64,000 bases of DNA, taken from positions 460,595,710 to 460,659,709 of the forward strand of contig CM060950.1 of assembly GCA_030765055.1 (NCBI GenBank). The letters run 5' to 3'. Position 1 is the stretch's first letter, and each line of letters opens with the position of its first letter. The notes below the pieces were generated by a model, which had not been told where the DNA came from, made no database searches, and saw nothing but the letters and a program-made list of their open reading frames with translations. Below, piece by piece: positions 22,740 to 33,015 of this stretch. The position numbers were made by a program, and so were the translations under genes. This stretch comes from Mantis religiosa (lineage: Eukaryota; Arthropoda; Insecta; Mantodea; Mantidae).

Positions 22740-23062
22740 ATCACGATTAAGCGTGCTGCTTGGAAATGGCCAAAACCTCCTTAATTCTCCGCTCCCAGTA
22801 GCTGTTGGATTTTGCCAATATGGTCGTCTCCCGAAAATTGGCTCTATGGTCGTTATGCAAACAATGTTCTGCCAGTCCAGACTTCTCAGGTTGCGGTGGT
22901 CCTTCCGGTTTGTCTTATATACGTCGTTCCACATTCACAGGGAATGCGGTACACTCCCGGAACTTGGAAGTCCAGTTTGTGTTTCACTGGTCTCAACAGA
23001 TGTTTAATCTTCGGAGGTGGCTTGTGGATGGTCCTGATGTTGTATTTGGCGATAATTCTGCT
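22740..23062 (-). pseudogene. PLE GIY-YIG endonuclease region, broken
   Basis: Minus-strand translation gives RISRIIAKYNIRTIHKPPPK, IKHLLRPVKHKLDFQ, then VPGVYRIPCECGTTYIRQTG, the GIY-YIG signature, where YIG reads YIR. After frameshifts it continues with EHCLHNDHRANFRET and SNSYWERRIKEVLAISKQH. The mutated Gly and the stops imply a dead nuclease. Confidence 0.85.
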
Positions 23063-24294
23063 GATTCTGCCGGATAGATTGCCGGTAAACGGGATGCAGG
23101 CTGTAGCGGTAGGCTTATCTGACGCTTGCTGTGTTACAGGTTTCCCTTTCCTAGCTTTGGTGATCGAGGCTGCTGATTCTGCCGGATAGGTTGCTGGTAA
23201 ACGGGATACAGGCCGCAGCGGTAGGCTTATCTGACGCTTGCTCTATTACAGGTTTTGCTTTCCTAGCTTTGGTGATCGAGGCTGCTGATTCTGCCGGATA
23301 GATTGCCGGTAAACGGAATGCAGGCCGCAGCGGTAGGCTTATCTGACGCTTGCTGTATTACAGGTTTTGCTTTCCTAGCTTTGGTGATCGAGGCTGCTGA
23401 TTCTGCCGGATAGATTGCCGGTAAACGGAATGCAGGCCGCAGCGGTAGGCTTATCTGACGCTTGCTGTATTACAGGTTTTGCTTTCCTAGCTTTGGTGAT
23501 CGAGGCTGCTGATTCTGCCGGATAGATTGCCGGTAAACGGGATGCAGGCTGCAGCGGTAGGCTTATCTGACGCTTGCTGTATTACAGGTTTTGCTTTCCT
23601 AGCTTTGGTGATCGAGGCTGCTGATTCTGCCGGATAGATTGCCGGTAAACGGAATGCAGGCCGCAGCGGTAGGCTTATCTGACGCTTGCTGTATTACAGG
23701 TTTTGCTTTCCTAGCTTTGGTGATCGAGGCTGCTGATTCTGCCGGATAGATTGCCGGTAAACGGGATGCAGGCCGCAGCGGTAGGCTTATCTGACGCTTG
23801 CTGTATTACAGGTTTTGCTTTCCTAGCTTTGGTGATCGAGGCTGCTGATTCTGCCGGATAGATTGCCGGTAAACGGAATGCAGGCCGCAGCGGTAGGCTT
23901 ATCTGACGCTTGCTGTATTACAGGTTTTGCTTTCCTAGCTTTGGTGATCGAGGCTGCTGATTCTGCCGGGTAGATTGCCGGTAAACGGGATGCAGGCTGC
24001 AGCGGTAGGCTTATCTGACGCTTGCTGTATTACAGGTTTTGCTTTCCTAGCTTTGGTGATCGAGGCTGCTGATTCTGCCGGATAGATTGCCGGTAAACGG
24101 GATGCAGGCCGCAGCGGTAGGCTTATCTGACGCTTGCTGTATTACAGGTTTTGCTTTCCTAGCTTTGGTGATCGAGGCTGCTGATTCTGCCGGATAGATT
24201 GCCGGTAAACGGGATGCAGGCTGCAGCGGTAGGCTTATCTGACGCTTGCTGTATTACAGGTTTCCCTTTCCTAGCTTTGGTGATTGAGGCTTCA
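23063..24294 (-). repeat. Eleven 112-bp tandem units inside a PLE coding region
   Basis: GATTCTGCCGGATAG recurs at exactly 112-base steps from 23063 to 24183 (eleven starts). Units are nearly identical, differing at a few positions (GGATGCAGGCTGC / GGAATGCAGGCCGC, TTTCCC / TTTTGC). On the minus strand the unit encodes ITKARKGKPVIQQASDKPTA and CIPFTGNLSGRI, the RT-to-endonuclease connector. As 112 is not a multiple of three, the expansion destroys the frame. High similarity points to recent growth or homogenisation. Confidence 0.97.
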
Positions 24295-24295
24295 A

Positions 24296-24700
24296 CATGT
24301 TCGGAGAAGCCGTTTTGACGGAAAGTGAGTGTCAGGTGTTGTAATTCTTGTTTTAAGTGACTGGGATCAGAGATAGACAAAACTCGGTGGGCCAGTGTAT
24401 TGAGATTTCCCAGTCGCTGAACTTATGATGAAAACTATGAGGGTTCAGATAGAGATCGGTGTGTGTATGCTTGCGGTATACAGTATGCCTCAGTGTACCG
24501 TTGCTGTTATTTGAAACAAGAATGTCCAAGAATGGACAAGTCCAAGAAGTTCCATCCTTCTCCACTGCCATGGTAATCTGTATTTGATGTCGAAGGCTGT
24601 TGAGATGCGCAAGAAAGCTAGGCAATGTGATCCATGTGGCCAAATTACAGAAGTGTCGTCCACGTATCTTATAAATATCATGATGATGGGAGAGATGCAC
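24296..24700 (-). pseudogene. PLE reverse transcriptase core fragment
   Basis: Minus-strand translation contains FIRYVDDTSVIWPHGS (catalytic YVDD), then in a shifted frame HLNSLRHQIQITMAVEKDG, CPFLDILVSNNSNGTLRHTV and YRKHTHTDLYLNPHSFHH. These correspond to the PLE motifs FTMExE, LPFLDVL and YRKPTHTDRYLN. All motifs upstream of RYVDD are missing. Frameshifts are present. Confidence 0.85.
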
Positions 24701-24716
24701 ACTCCCGAAACGTCGA
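24679..24716 (+). ncRNA. Second hammerhead-like motif, inverted and mutated
   Basis: Plus strand reads ATGATGA, one T, stem GGGAG / CTCCC around a 9-base loop, then GAAACGTCG. It is the same motif as 22430-22468 on the opposite strand, but the invariant first C of CUGANGA is A, so cleavage is unlikely. The loop sequence differs while the stem is kept. Confidence 0.4.
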
Positions 24717-25079
24717 TTTGCCGAACATTCGAGCCCCTCCCGTCGGGGAGCTGTTCGGATTGGGTAGGAATCGATGGGACAGTGTGTTCCCGACACCCAC
24801 GGGGAATTGTGTACCTCCGGCCAGGCTACGGCTGCCCGGAGAGGGTAGAGGGTTGCCTAATAACTCCCGGGTACTAGACTGCAGAGCTAGTAAAGTGTGT
24901 TTAGTTAACTCGTGTGCACGTCGGCCGCTGCCTTTGACGAACCCTTATAATCGTTTTACAACACCGACCCCCCTTCTCCCAGATCTTTCTGCAAGGTTGC
25001 CACCTTTCTCAATACGTCATGGGTATCGTACGAGGTTTCGTCTAAATAAATTACCTTATATCCATTACTGCAAAACTTC
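24717..25079. other. Spacer, GC-richer, no gene recognised
   Basis: Includes short palindromic GC blocks (CCCCTCCCGTCGGGGAG near 24737). No coding support. Confidence 0.4.
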
Positions 25080-25080
25080 C

Positions 25081-25640
25081 TCAGTTTTGACGTATATATG
25101 ATTCCATTATAACCCTTATCTTATTCAAAGTGCGGTATTTGAAACCCAGCTCCTTTAGGAGGTCGCGCGAAGTGAAGCGCCCATAAGGAAAATCACAAAT
25201 TTCTTGCAAATGTGCAACCAATTCGTGTAAGGTGTGCACTCCCCCTTTTGCATAGAATCTATAAATTTCTCGACGAATTAAAACGCATGTGAAATTATCT
25301 ACTTTAGAGAAACGTTTCCTTTTGTTTTCACAGTTGATCGGCGTCTTTGGTATTCCTTTCGTCACAATATTTCTTACTGTATTTCTGTGAATACCCAGAA
25401 TTTATCAGGTTCATTGCACGACCCCTTACCAAGATTATTTGTCAGCACATATTTATATGTGTTCAAAACAAGCGCTCGAATTTGCTTACAAACAGTTCCC
25501 GTTATAACTTTTTTTTTTTTTTGTTTTTTTAGGCTTTTCCAGTAGTATAACTCGGTCCAGTTATTCACACTATTGTCTTCACTTTGATTATTTTCACTTG
25601 ACTGAAAGTTATCTACTACTTCATTTGCATTTACCACTGC
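25081..25640 (-). pseudogene. N-terminal part of an insect DDE (Tc1-like) transposase
   Basis: Minus strand carries KVITGTVCKQIRALVLNTYK (25530-25470), then after a frame change TPINCENKRKRFSKVDNFTC, VLIRREIYRFYAKGGVHTLHEL and SRDLLKELGFKYRTLNKIRVI. Insect transposases of this group have a helix-turn-helix N-terminus, the VDxFxxxVIRRxIYxFY block and LLKExGFKxKxxNxRxxLxE before the first catalytic Asp. The catalytic half is absent. The fragment at 52998-53430 may be the same group. Confidence 0.65.
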
Positions 25641-26370
25641 ATTTCCCTCCTACGGTCTCCATATCGTGACACAAAACGAATTTCTGCACGTAATGAAACA
25701 GATCAACTGGAAGCTGGAACTTTGGCAACTGAGACTCCACGTGGAGTAAACATGTGACTGTCATTTCCAGAAAATCAGGGTTGCTATTGATCCTCAACGA
25801 CAGTGTTCCATTTCTGAAGTGTGGAGATAGATTTATGACGGTCATTAGTGGGCGGGAGGGTAGTTTTCTTTGAGGAGCAAACTGCACTCACGTTCACTAG
25901 ACAGACCTAAGAAGGTGTGCTGGATCACCAGGCGGCCCCACCGAGGTTTTCGGTATTCTTACCTGCGGGGTTGACGCGCGTAAAAGGCGTATCCACTTCC
26001 ACCCGTCTTCTTGACTTTGTAGTCGATAGGGGGGGGGGGCTTTTTAGACTCCAGATATTGCCCTTTGGAAAGAGCCCCGGTCTTTGGACCTACGGGCCCT
26101 GGGCTGATTGGAGTAGAACCTCTGCAATCAACGTCTTTTCACCTGACTTGCCTCCCGAGAACAACTTTAGCTTACTGCATATTCTGATATCGGTACAAAG
26201 GAAGTATGGGAATTCAACAGGCTTTAAGCGATAGTCACGTGTTTTAAGAGCCGGTCGCTATGTGCCGACTTTTAAATTCTAAAATTATATTTGAATTCAG
26301 CACGAAAAATAATTCGAAAAATGTTATTTTAATTCTTGTGAAAGAAAAAAGTTCATTTTTGTCGACTAGT
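25641..26370. other. Spacer, no gene recognised
   Basis: Frames at 25621-25887 (-) and 25917-26234 (+) have no domain I know. A phrase near 26215 (CAACAGGCTTTAAGCGATAG) is echoed at 28332, indicating a minor dispersed repeat. Confidence 0.35.
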
Positions 26371-26512
26371 GTTATTAGCAGGGCCCGGAAGTTGTTGGCC
26401 TAAAAATTCTCTAAAAATGAGCTATAAAATACCCTTAAAATATCAAAAAATGACCTAAAAAATGTAACAATTTCTTTCATAACAATAAATTTATAACTGT
26501 CACAAACAAACA

Positions 26513-26744
<232 letters not shown>

Positions 26745-27360
26745 TATGGTTCGAATAACCACTTTTTGAAATTAACTTTCTTAGTAAATAATGCAATTAT
26801 TGCTATATACTAATAAATAAATTCAAAATTCATCAGGTCATTTTCAATTTTATGAAATATATGTTTCCACCAGACTCTTAAACATACTGTTTCAAACGGG
26901 ACACAGTTGACTATTTTTGTTTTGGCATTTCAATTTCACAACACAACAAATTTACACACCTCACAAACTACTCTCCTTACTGCCACACTTCTAGGTCCTG
27001 AAGTCCTGATTGATGCAATCCACACGTCGAACTGATACGTCATAAATTCACCAGCACTGTTAGGACGCTGACCTGTGTTAATTACATGTTTACTGCTCTT
27101 ATAAAGTTACTATTTCATTAAATATTATGATATAAATGAACTCTTAATCACAGATTATTTAAAAAAAGCCCATGGGTCGGAGTCAGGTCGGCCACGGGAA
27201 CCGAACCCGGGTCTCGCAAATATGGGCTACAGATGAAAATGCCCTATAAATTCGTGAAAAAGAAAGAAAATGAGCGAAAAATGCATCTAAATGTTCAAAA
27301 ATGACTTATAAAAATGTGGAAGAAGTGCATTATGATGATCAATAAAAGCAGTATGTATAT

Positions 27361-27408
27361 ATATGTGTGTGTGTGTGTGTGTTTGTGTGTGTGAGTGTGT
27401 GTGAGTGA
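27361..27408. repeat. (TG)n-rich microsatellite
   Basis: Imperfect TG tract with TTTG and GAG interruptions inside hAT copy 1. The second copy has only ATATATATGG here. Confidence 0.9.
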
Positions 27409-27426
27409 CGTATTTGTTCCAGAATG

Positions 27427-27681
27427 CGCCCGCCTCGGTAGCGTGGTGGTAGCGCGTCTGCCTCATTTTCAAGAGGTCCCGAGTTCGAATCTCGGTCAGG
27501 GTAAGTTACCTGGATAAGATTTTTCCGGGGTTTTCCCTTATCCTAAAAGACGAATATCGGGTAACTCCAAGCTCTATGGACCCCGGGCTCATTTGAATAT
27601 CACTGCACCCATTCCATTCATCGTTCGATATGACTTAAGGTTGGAGGACGTAAATTGCAACAACAAAAGAAAAAAATCGAG
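27427..27681 (+). mobile_element. SINE-A, full-length copy inside hAT copy 1
   Basis: Complete head (CCTCGGTAGCGTGGTGGTAG, B box GAGTTCGAATCTCGG), body and A-rich tail, flanked by AGAATGC on both sides. The homologous site in hAT copy 2 (near 49445) is empty (AAGTGCTTTCTGGAAC), which proves the insertion and its boundaries. Confidence 0.95.
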
Positions 27682-27766
27682 AATGCACTTACTTTCCAAT
27701 AAGCATCGTCTATGACTACTCAGAAAAAAGATGAATTTTCATCAAAATCCGGGCCCTAATTATTAG

Positions 27767-28529
27767 TGTTTCAGTTACGCTAACCAGACACACAAACGCC
27801 GTTTTTCTAGGCTTGCTTTTTGAGGGGGTAAGGGACCATCGAAACAGGAATGTCCTATACTGAATATTTCAGCACTACTACAGGAAAGTGATAAACTGAT
27901 CTGTAGAATATGGGAGAAGGTTATGTGAATACAATTGTTATACTACACCTGTTTATATGTTTATATTTGTTACTAAAGTCATTGTAGGATATTTTCCTGA
28001 AATGCAGAAAATATATTTCACGCTGTAGGGTAGTGCCCCCCCCCCTTTTTAAGCCGTATATTTGATTCCGGTCCCTTTGGAACCTAATTGATTCACACCT
28101 GTTTCCCGGATATCAAGGGAGGTTGTTTTATAGCCGTTTTTTTATTGTGGTTAACCTCTAATTGAATGGGTAACACCACACCCGTCATTCAAGCCTGGCC
28201 AGGTTGCCGTGGCAACGACGTTTACTACTGCCGCAAAGTGTGCCGCAGCATTCATGAACAACAGAATGGGCTGTTTTACAGCCGCTTATTTCTCTATCTA
28301 CTTGGTGTTAATCAAGGAGAATACGGCAATACATTAGGCTTTAAGCGATACTCAACTGTTTGGCCTTTGGCATTCCATTCTCTTTGCATGGCTAAAACAT
28401 AGGACAAATGAATGTCGGTAAATTCAAAATCATAAGGTATATAATTCATTTCACACATGTATGTTTTTACAACAAATACATGTATTGTGTAGTAAACCTT
28501 ATGGTTTATAGGTTTACGCTCCCAGCTAG
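27767..28529. other. Spacer, no gene recognised
   Basis: Contains a C13 run near 28038 and a 78-codon frame (28166-28402) without a known domain. Confidence 0.4.
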
Positions 28530-28761
28530 CCGGCCCACGTAGCCATGGTCGTTAGCGTATGTATATCTAGCATCCACCACGTAGAGGGTCGCGAGTTCGA
28601 CTCCCGCCTTGGGCATGGTATTGGGATTGGGATTTCATTACGGAGGGGATTCGGTACGTAGGCCACCATGCTGGGCCCATTATTCCTATCCCCCATGTGG
28701 GGGCACCCCCGGGAGGAAAGATGAGGCGAAGGAGACAGAGGGCGGCCGACCCAAGAAGCCA
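28530..28761 (+). mobile_element. tRNA-derived SINE, third head type
   Basis: Plus-strand head CACGTAGCCATGGTCGTTAG and B box GCGAGTTCGACTCCCGCC lead into a body with GGTATTGGGATTGGGATTTC and GGGGGCACCCCCGGGAGG. It abuts the minisatellite. Single copy in the window. Confidence 0.6.
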
Positions 28762-29465
28762 CGACAGTACAAGGGCAGGGTCCCTATAGTTTACTTAGAG
28801 ACTTCCCCCGACAGGCCAGGACAACGAACACGCTCCCCTACAAGTCACGACAGTACAGAGGGCAGGGTCCCTGCAGTTTACTTGGATAGAGACCTCCCCC
28901 GACAGGCCAGAACAACAAACTCGCTCCCCTACAAGCCACGACAATACAGAGGGCAGGGTCCCTATAGTTTACTTAGAGACTTCCCCCGACAGGCCAGGAC
29001 AACGAACACGCTCCCCTACAAGTCACGACAGTACAGAGGGCAGGGTCCCTGCAGTTTACTTGGATAGAGACCTCCCCCGACAGGCCAGAACAACAAACAC
29101 GCTCCCCTACAAGTCACGACAATACAGAGGGCAGGGTCCCTACAGTTTACTTGGATAGAGACCTCCCCTGACAGACCAGGACAACGAACTCGCTCCCCTA
29201 AAAGCCACGACAGTACAGAGGGCAGGGTCCCTACTGTTTACTTGGATAGAGACCTCCCCCGACAGGCCAGGACAACGAACACGCTCCCCTACAAGCCACG
29301 ACAGTACAGAGGGCAGGGTCCCTACAGTTTACTTGGATAGAGACCTCCTCCGACAGGCCAGGACAACGAACACGCTCCCCTACAAGCCACGACAGTACAG
29401 AGGGCAGGGTCCCTACAGTTTACTTGGATAGAGACCTCCCCTGACAGACCAGGACAACGAACTTG
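28762..29465 (-). repeat. Minisatellite of 87- and 91-bp units (8 copies)
   Basis: CAGGGTCCCT starts at 28776, 28863, 28954, 29041, 29132, 29223, 29314 and 29405, so steps run 87, 91, 87, 91, then 91 throughout. The two lengths differ by an indel at GTTTACTTRGATAGAGA (the GATA is missing in short units). Sequence continuity with 29466-29790 suggests the array grew in the 3' part of that minus-strand SINE. Confidence 0.95.
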
Positions 29466-29790
29466 CTGGCGGTCCCGAAATGGTCCCAGCAGAGGAGCTG
29501 AGAACGGCAACCGTCCTACCGGAGGAGGAAGTACTATTCCTCAGAGCATATCATCCTGCCATGCACCATCGAGACACCCGCCAACACTTCTACCCTGAAA
29601 GACCACCAGATGAGAGATGATATGATAATGGAGATGAAATGGAGGGACAGGAAATTCGGAGGATCTAATTAACCTACACAGCATTCGCCTAGCAACCCAG
29701 AAAACCCCCCGAGAAAACCCATGGGTCAGGTAGGTCGGCCATGGGAATCGAACCCGGGCGGGCCACAGACGAAACCGCCTAAGTCATCCC
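29466..29790 (-). mobile_element. tRNA-derived SINE, fourth head type
   Basis: On the minus strand a head with B box GGGTTCGATTCCCATGGCCG precedes CCTGACCCATGGGTTTTCTC and a body running into the minisatellite. The same head phrase sits inside both hAT copies near 27180 and 49850. Confidence 0.6.
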
Positions 29791-29812
29791 ACTCTGTGCC
29801 TTGGGCATGGGT

Positions 29813-30038
29813 TTTTTGTTTTGCAACTTTACGTGCTTTAACGTTAAGTCATATCGGACGAGGAATGAAATGGATGAAATGATGCTCAAATGAGTCCGTG
29901 ATCCATGGAGCTTAGAGTTACCCGATATTCGTCCATCAGGAAAAAACCTTATCCAGGCAACTAGCCCTGACCGAGATTCGAACTCGGGACCTCTTGAGCG
30001 TGTGGCAGATAAGTTACCATCTACGCTACCGAGGCGTG
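29813..30038 (-). mobile_element. SINE-A with perfect 13-bp target duplication
   Basis: Full family-A structure on the minus strand. CTTGGGCATGGGT occurs at 29800-29812 and again at 30039-30051, identical, marking a fairly recent insertion. The body lacks one GGGGTTTTCC segment. Confidence 0.95.
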
Positions 30039-30112
30039 CTTGGGCATGGGTGTTTATGTGTACAGTGTATATGTGTGAAACATAGAAAGCAGACATATAT
30101 ATCGTTAAGTTG

Positions 30113-30945
30113 TTTCGAAACGACACCGAACGAATATAGCCGTTGCGGAGTTTATAACTGAACTAGTCCGAATTTCGGTGTCGTAGTTTCGAAGTTGTGT
30201 TAGGTATAATTATATGCAGCATTAAATATTACATGATTTTGTGATTAGACAGCGCAGGAGCCACTGGTGTGCGAACCTCAAAAGTTGTTTTTGGGAAGCA
30301 CCGGTCAGGAAAACAAAAGCATGGCTCCTTGTTCGTTATCAGTAACCCTAGCCTACCTTTTAGTTAATGGAGCAAAGGACAGTTACTTGTGAAAAAGTAC
30401 AGTTCCAAAGTTTTTTGTTATGATCTTAATTGTACAGTACTTTCAACTAGTTACTATAAAATAAACAGCTTCAATTAGTATTATAAAATACTTGTCTCAT
30501 TGCATACGACGTTTAGTTTTGGTTAACTTTATCTACAATTCCTTGATATTGCCCTCTGTTCTGTTTATTATTTAATACTTCCATCCTCAACCTATCCTCA
30601 ACCTCACTAACATTAACTTTCCCCTAAAAGGTATAAGTTGCATATGTCCACAAGCTTATTTGCCGTCATTGGCTGTTATAACGGACTGTTGAAACACGTT
30701 AAACACTCATAAACAAATGCCTAAGGAATAGCTTCATAAGCCAAAGGAATTTTTAAAGGTAGCGAGCTACCGTGGAGTACGCTGGTATGTTCACAGACAG
30801 CTACAGTAGGTGGTACGGTGTCACCTACCTGCGTCTTTTTTAATGCGGGTCTATTGGTGGTAAAAACTATCTATGTGTGTCACATAGAAGCTGAGAAACT
30901 ACTTCTATATATTCGTTCGGTGTCGTTTTGAAACACTCTGTATAT
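30113..30945. mobile_element. Inverted-repeat-bounded element of unknown class
   Basis: Left CGAAACGACACCGAACGAAT near 30116 and right complement AAAACGACACCGAACGAATA near 30932 form an inverted repeat of about 27 bp with one or two mismatches. They enclose about 800 bp without a recognised gene. The right side extends to CACTCTGTATA, resembling DNA-transposon termini. Superfamily not assigned. Confidence 0.55.
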
Positions 30946-31059
30946 CAAAAAAGAAGAAAACTCCGTGGAAAGAAGTCCGCAGGCCGTGGGAAGCAGTTCA
31001 CGCGTTAGTAAGTGTTGCTGCGGATGATCTCTCAGATGTCGAAGGTGTGTGTATGTGTA

Positions 31060-31288
31060 GTGTATAACGCCCACTTTTATTACATGCGGCACCGCAGGCG
31101 GTAGCACTCAGAATACATTAAATGAAGATGGAGCACCGGTTGAATGACACGGTGGGGACAACCTGTGAGAAAACCCGCCAAAGCGCCATGTTGTCCACCA
31201 CAAATCTAACATGCGATCGCCTGGGATCGAACCCTGGCCGCCTTGTTGAGAGTCAAGCGGTGTAACCACTTGGCCACTCGTATCTCTG
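31060..31288 (-). mobile_element. SINE-C copy (tRNA-derived)
   Basis: Minus-strand head GGCCAAGTGGTTACACCGC and B box GGGTTCGATCCCAGGCGATC, then GTTGTCCACC and the body up to GCCGCATGTAATAAAAGTGG. It matches the copies at 35646-35889 and 57508-57750. Confidence 0.85.
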
Positions 31289-31836
31289 TGTTAGAGGTAG
31301 ACCTGTGTATAGCAACACAAAGGTAACGTGTTACAGAGACTTCAAGGAACATTGTAGAGACGTTTTATATTTGTGTAAAAGAAAGGCTGATTGCACGTTA
31401 GCACAGAGTGAAAAGCAGAGGAGTTTTAAAGTAAACTTACAGTCTCTGTGACAATGTATTCGTATTGGCGCACATATTTCATTTACTGTAACAAACGAGC
31501 ACAGCAGTTGCTTCAAAAAACACTTTACTTATCACTTAAGAGCTCAGTGCTACATTTGAGAGACAACCAGAACAAAACACTACTGATCTATGGTCAAACA
31601 ACTGAAGTACTAAATCATAACTGAACTCTGAATTTTGTACTCAACTGTCTGCCGGGCTCTTATTTACGACCGAACAGTCTGGAGCAGAAATACTGTTCAC
31701 CAAATAAGAAAATGGTAAGTATTTAACTGTATCTTTAAAAATTACAAGTAATGCGGCAATTTCCATGTAGTTTATGGGGGAATTAGTGTCGCGTCCCAAG
31801 ATAAACCCAAACACCAAGTTTAGTTTTTTAGTTAAT
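31289..31836. other. Spacer, no gene recognised
   Basis: No domain, tRNA-like box or TIR recognised. Confidence 0.45.
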
Positions 31837-32116
31837 TGATGGAAATTAATTATTTCTCCACACTAGCCGTATATAGGCTAAGGTTTCCGATAGATAGTCA
31901 ACATGAAAAATTCAATGCCATGACCGGGATTTGAACCTTTGAGCTACCATGGCCAACGTGCCGTCCTGACATTAAATTCTCCAGTTGACTCATATATTTC
32001 CCCGGTGGACCACTAGGGGCTCTCGCATCCGAGATACACCGTTTGTGGCGACTTACTATCTTAAGTACTTAAGTCCCAAGCTTCATCATTTAACTCTTAT
32101 TATTTTAGTTGATTGA
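31837..32116 (-). mobile_element. SINE-B copy, B-box region partly deleted
   Basis: Minus-strand tRNA-derived family B: AATCCCGGTCATGGCATTGA and a body containing CGCCACAAACGGTGTATCTC and TTAAGTACTTAAGATAGTAA. The central head (between CGGGATTTGAACC and TTTGAGCTACC) is deleted. The next copy follows directly, so the units are tandem. Confidence 0.85.
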
Positions 32117-32426
32117 TGGAAATTAATTATTTGTCCACACTAGCCGTATATAGGCTAAGGTTTTTGATAGATAGAGTCAACATGAAAAATTCAGTGCCAT
32201 GGCCGGGATTTGAACCACGGATCTCCTGGTTTCCATCCAGTCGCTCTTAACCTTAGAGCTACCATGGCCAACGTACCGTCTTGACATTAGTCAAATGGAG
32301 AATTTAATGTCAGGACGGCACGTTGGCCATCGTAGCTCAAAGGTTAAGAGCGACTTGACGGAAACCAGGAGATCCGTGGTTTAAATCCCGGCCATGGCAT
32401 TGAACTTTTTCATGTTGACTCTATCT
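32117..32426. repeat. SINE-B inverted repeat (palindrome)
   Basis: 32169-32289 reads as family B on minus; 32305-32426 is the same sequence inverted, with a 15-base spacer at 32290-32304. Arms of about 121 bp, a few mismatches. A transcript would fold into a long hairpin. Confidence 0.95.
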
Positions 32427-32458
32427 ACCAAGTTTAGTATTTATCGGATTTTCTTTGT

Positions 32459-32642
32459 GCTTTAACTTTTTAAGTCACATGGGACGATGAATGGAATGGG
32501 TGAAATGATGCTCAAGTGGGCCAAGGTCCATGGAGCTTAGAGTTACTCCACATTCGTCTTTTAGGATAAGGGAAAACCGCGGAAAAAACCTTATCCAGGT
32601 AACTCACCCTGATCGAGACTCAAACTCGAGACCTCTTGAGCT
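32459..32642 (-). mobile_element. SINE-A, head-truncated
   Basis: Body and B box (complement of GATCGAGACTCAAACTCGAG) are present on minus; the A-box end is lost at about 32642. Confidence 0.85.
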
Positions 32643-33011
32643 GTTTATTACCAGTTTGCACCCTGTGTAAAAACGTAATCTTTATGTGATCAGTGATTAT
32701 CGTCTAATATGAGAAGTGTTTAATTTTTCATATTTAAGAGATTTATAATAAATCCAACACCCGACTTGGTATCTTTATGGAAAAATGATGACAAATGCTA
32801 AGTTGTAAATGTCGGTAGGCCAACACCAGTGCTATGTTTACAAAAACTTTGGAGTGGAGCATCTTCAAAATACACCAGGACATTTAACACTCGTTGGTAT
32901 GAGGAAGATAACTGTGTCGGATTGAAGGAGCTTAGAAAAATAACAAAATTGCAGATGCTCTTCGGGAAAGCTTACGTCTATATATTGTAAAATACAATGA
33001 GAACGCTAAGC
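32643..33011. other. Spacer, no gene recognised
   Basis: No domain recognised. Confidence 0.4.
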
Positions 33012-33015
33012 TTAA

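Larger units (their letters stand above)
22427..24716 (-). mobile_element. Penelope-like element with internal tandem array and inverted ends
   Basis: Minus-strand order is: RT core (24690-24340), connector repeated in tandem (24295-23063), GIY-YIG region (23062-22740), 3' untranslated region, and a terminal hammerhead-like motif (22430-22468). The 5' side is cut just before the RYVDD motif and is capped by an inverted copy of the element's own last 45 bases (24672-24716). Sequence divergence from the 9.3-kb PLE is large, so it is a second PLE lineage. Confidence 0.85.

Noticed and set aside
22753..23189. Plus-strand frames of 84-125 codons
   Set aside because: Antisense shadows of the PLE GIY-YIG region.
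28609..29067. 152-codon plus frame
   Set aside because: Runs from a SINE body into the minisatellite; the frame is kept only through the 87/91-bp units and has no domain.
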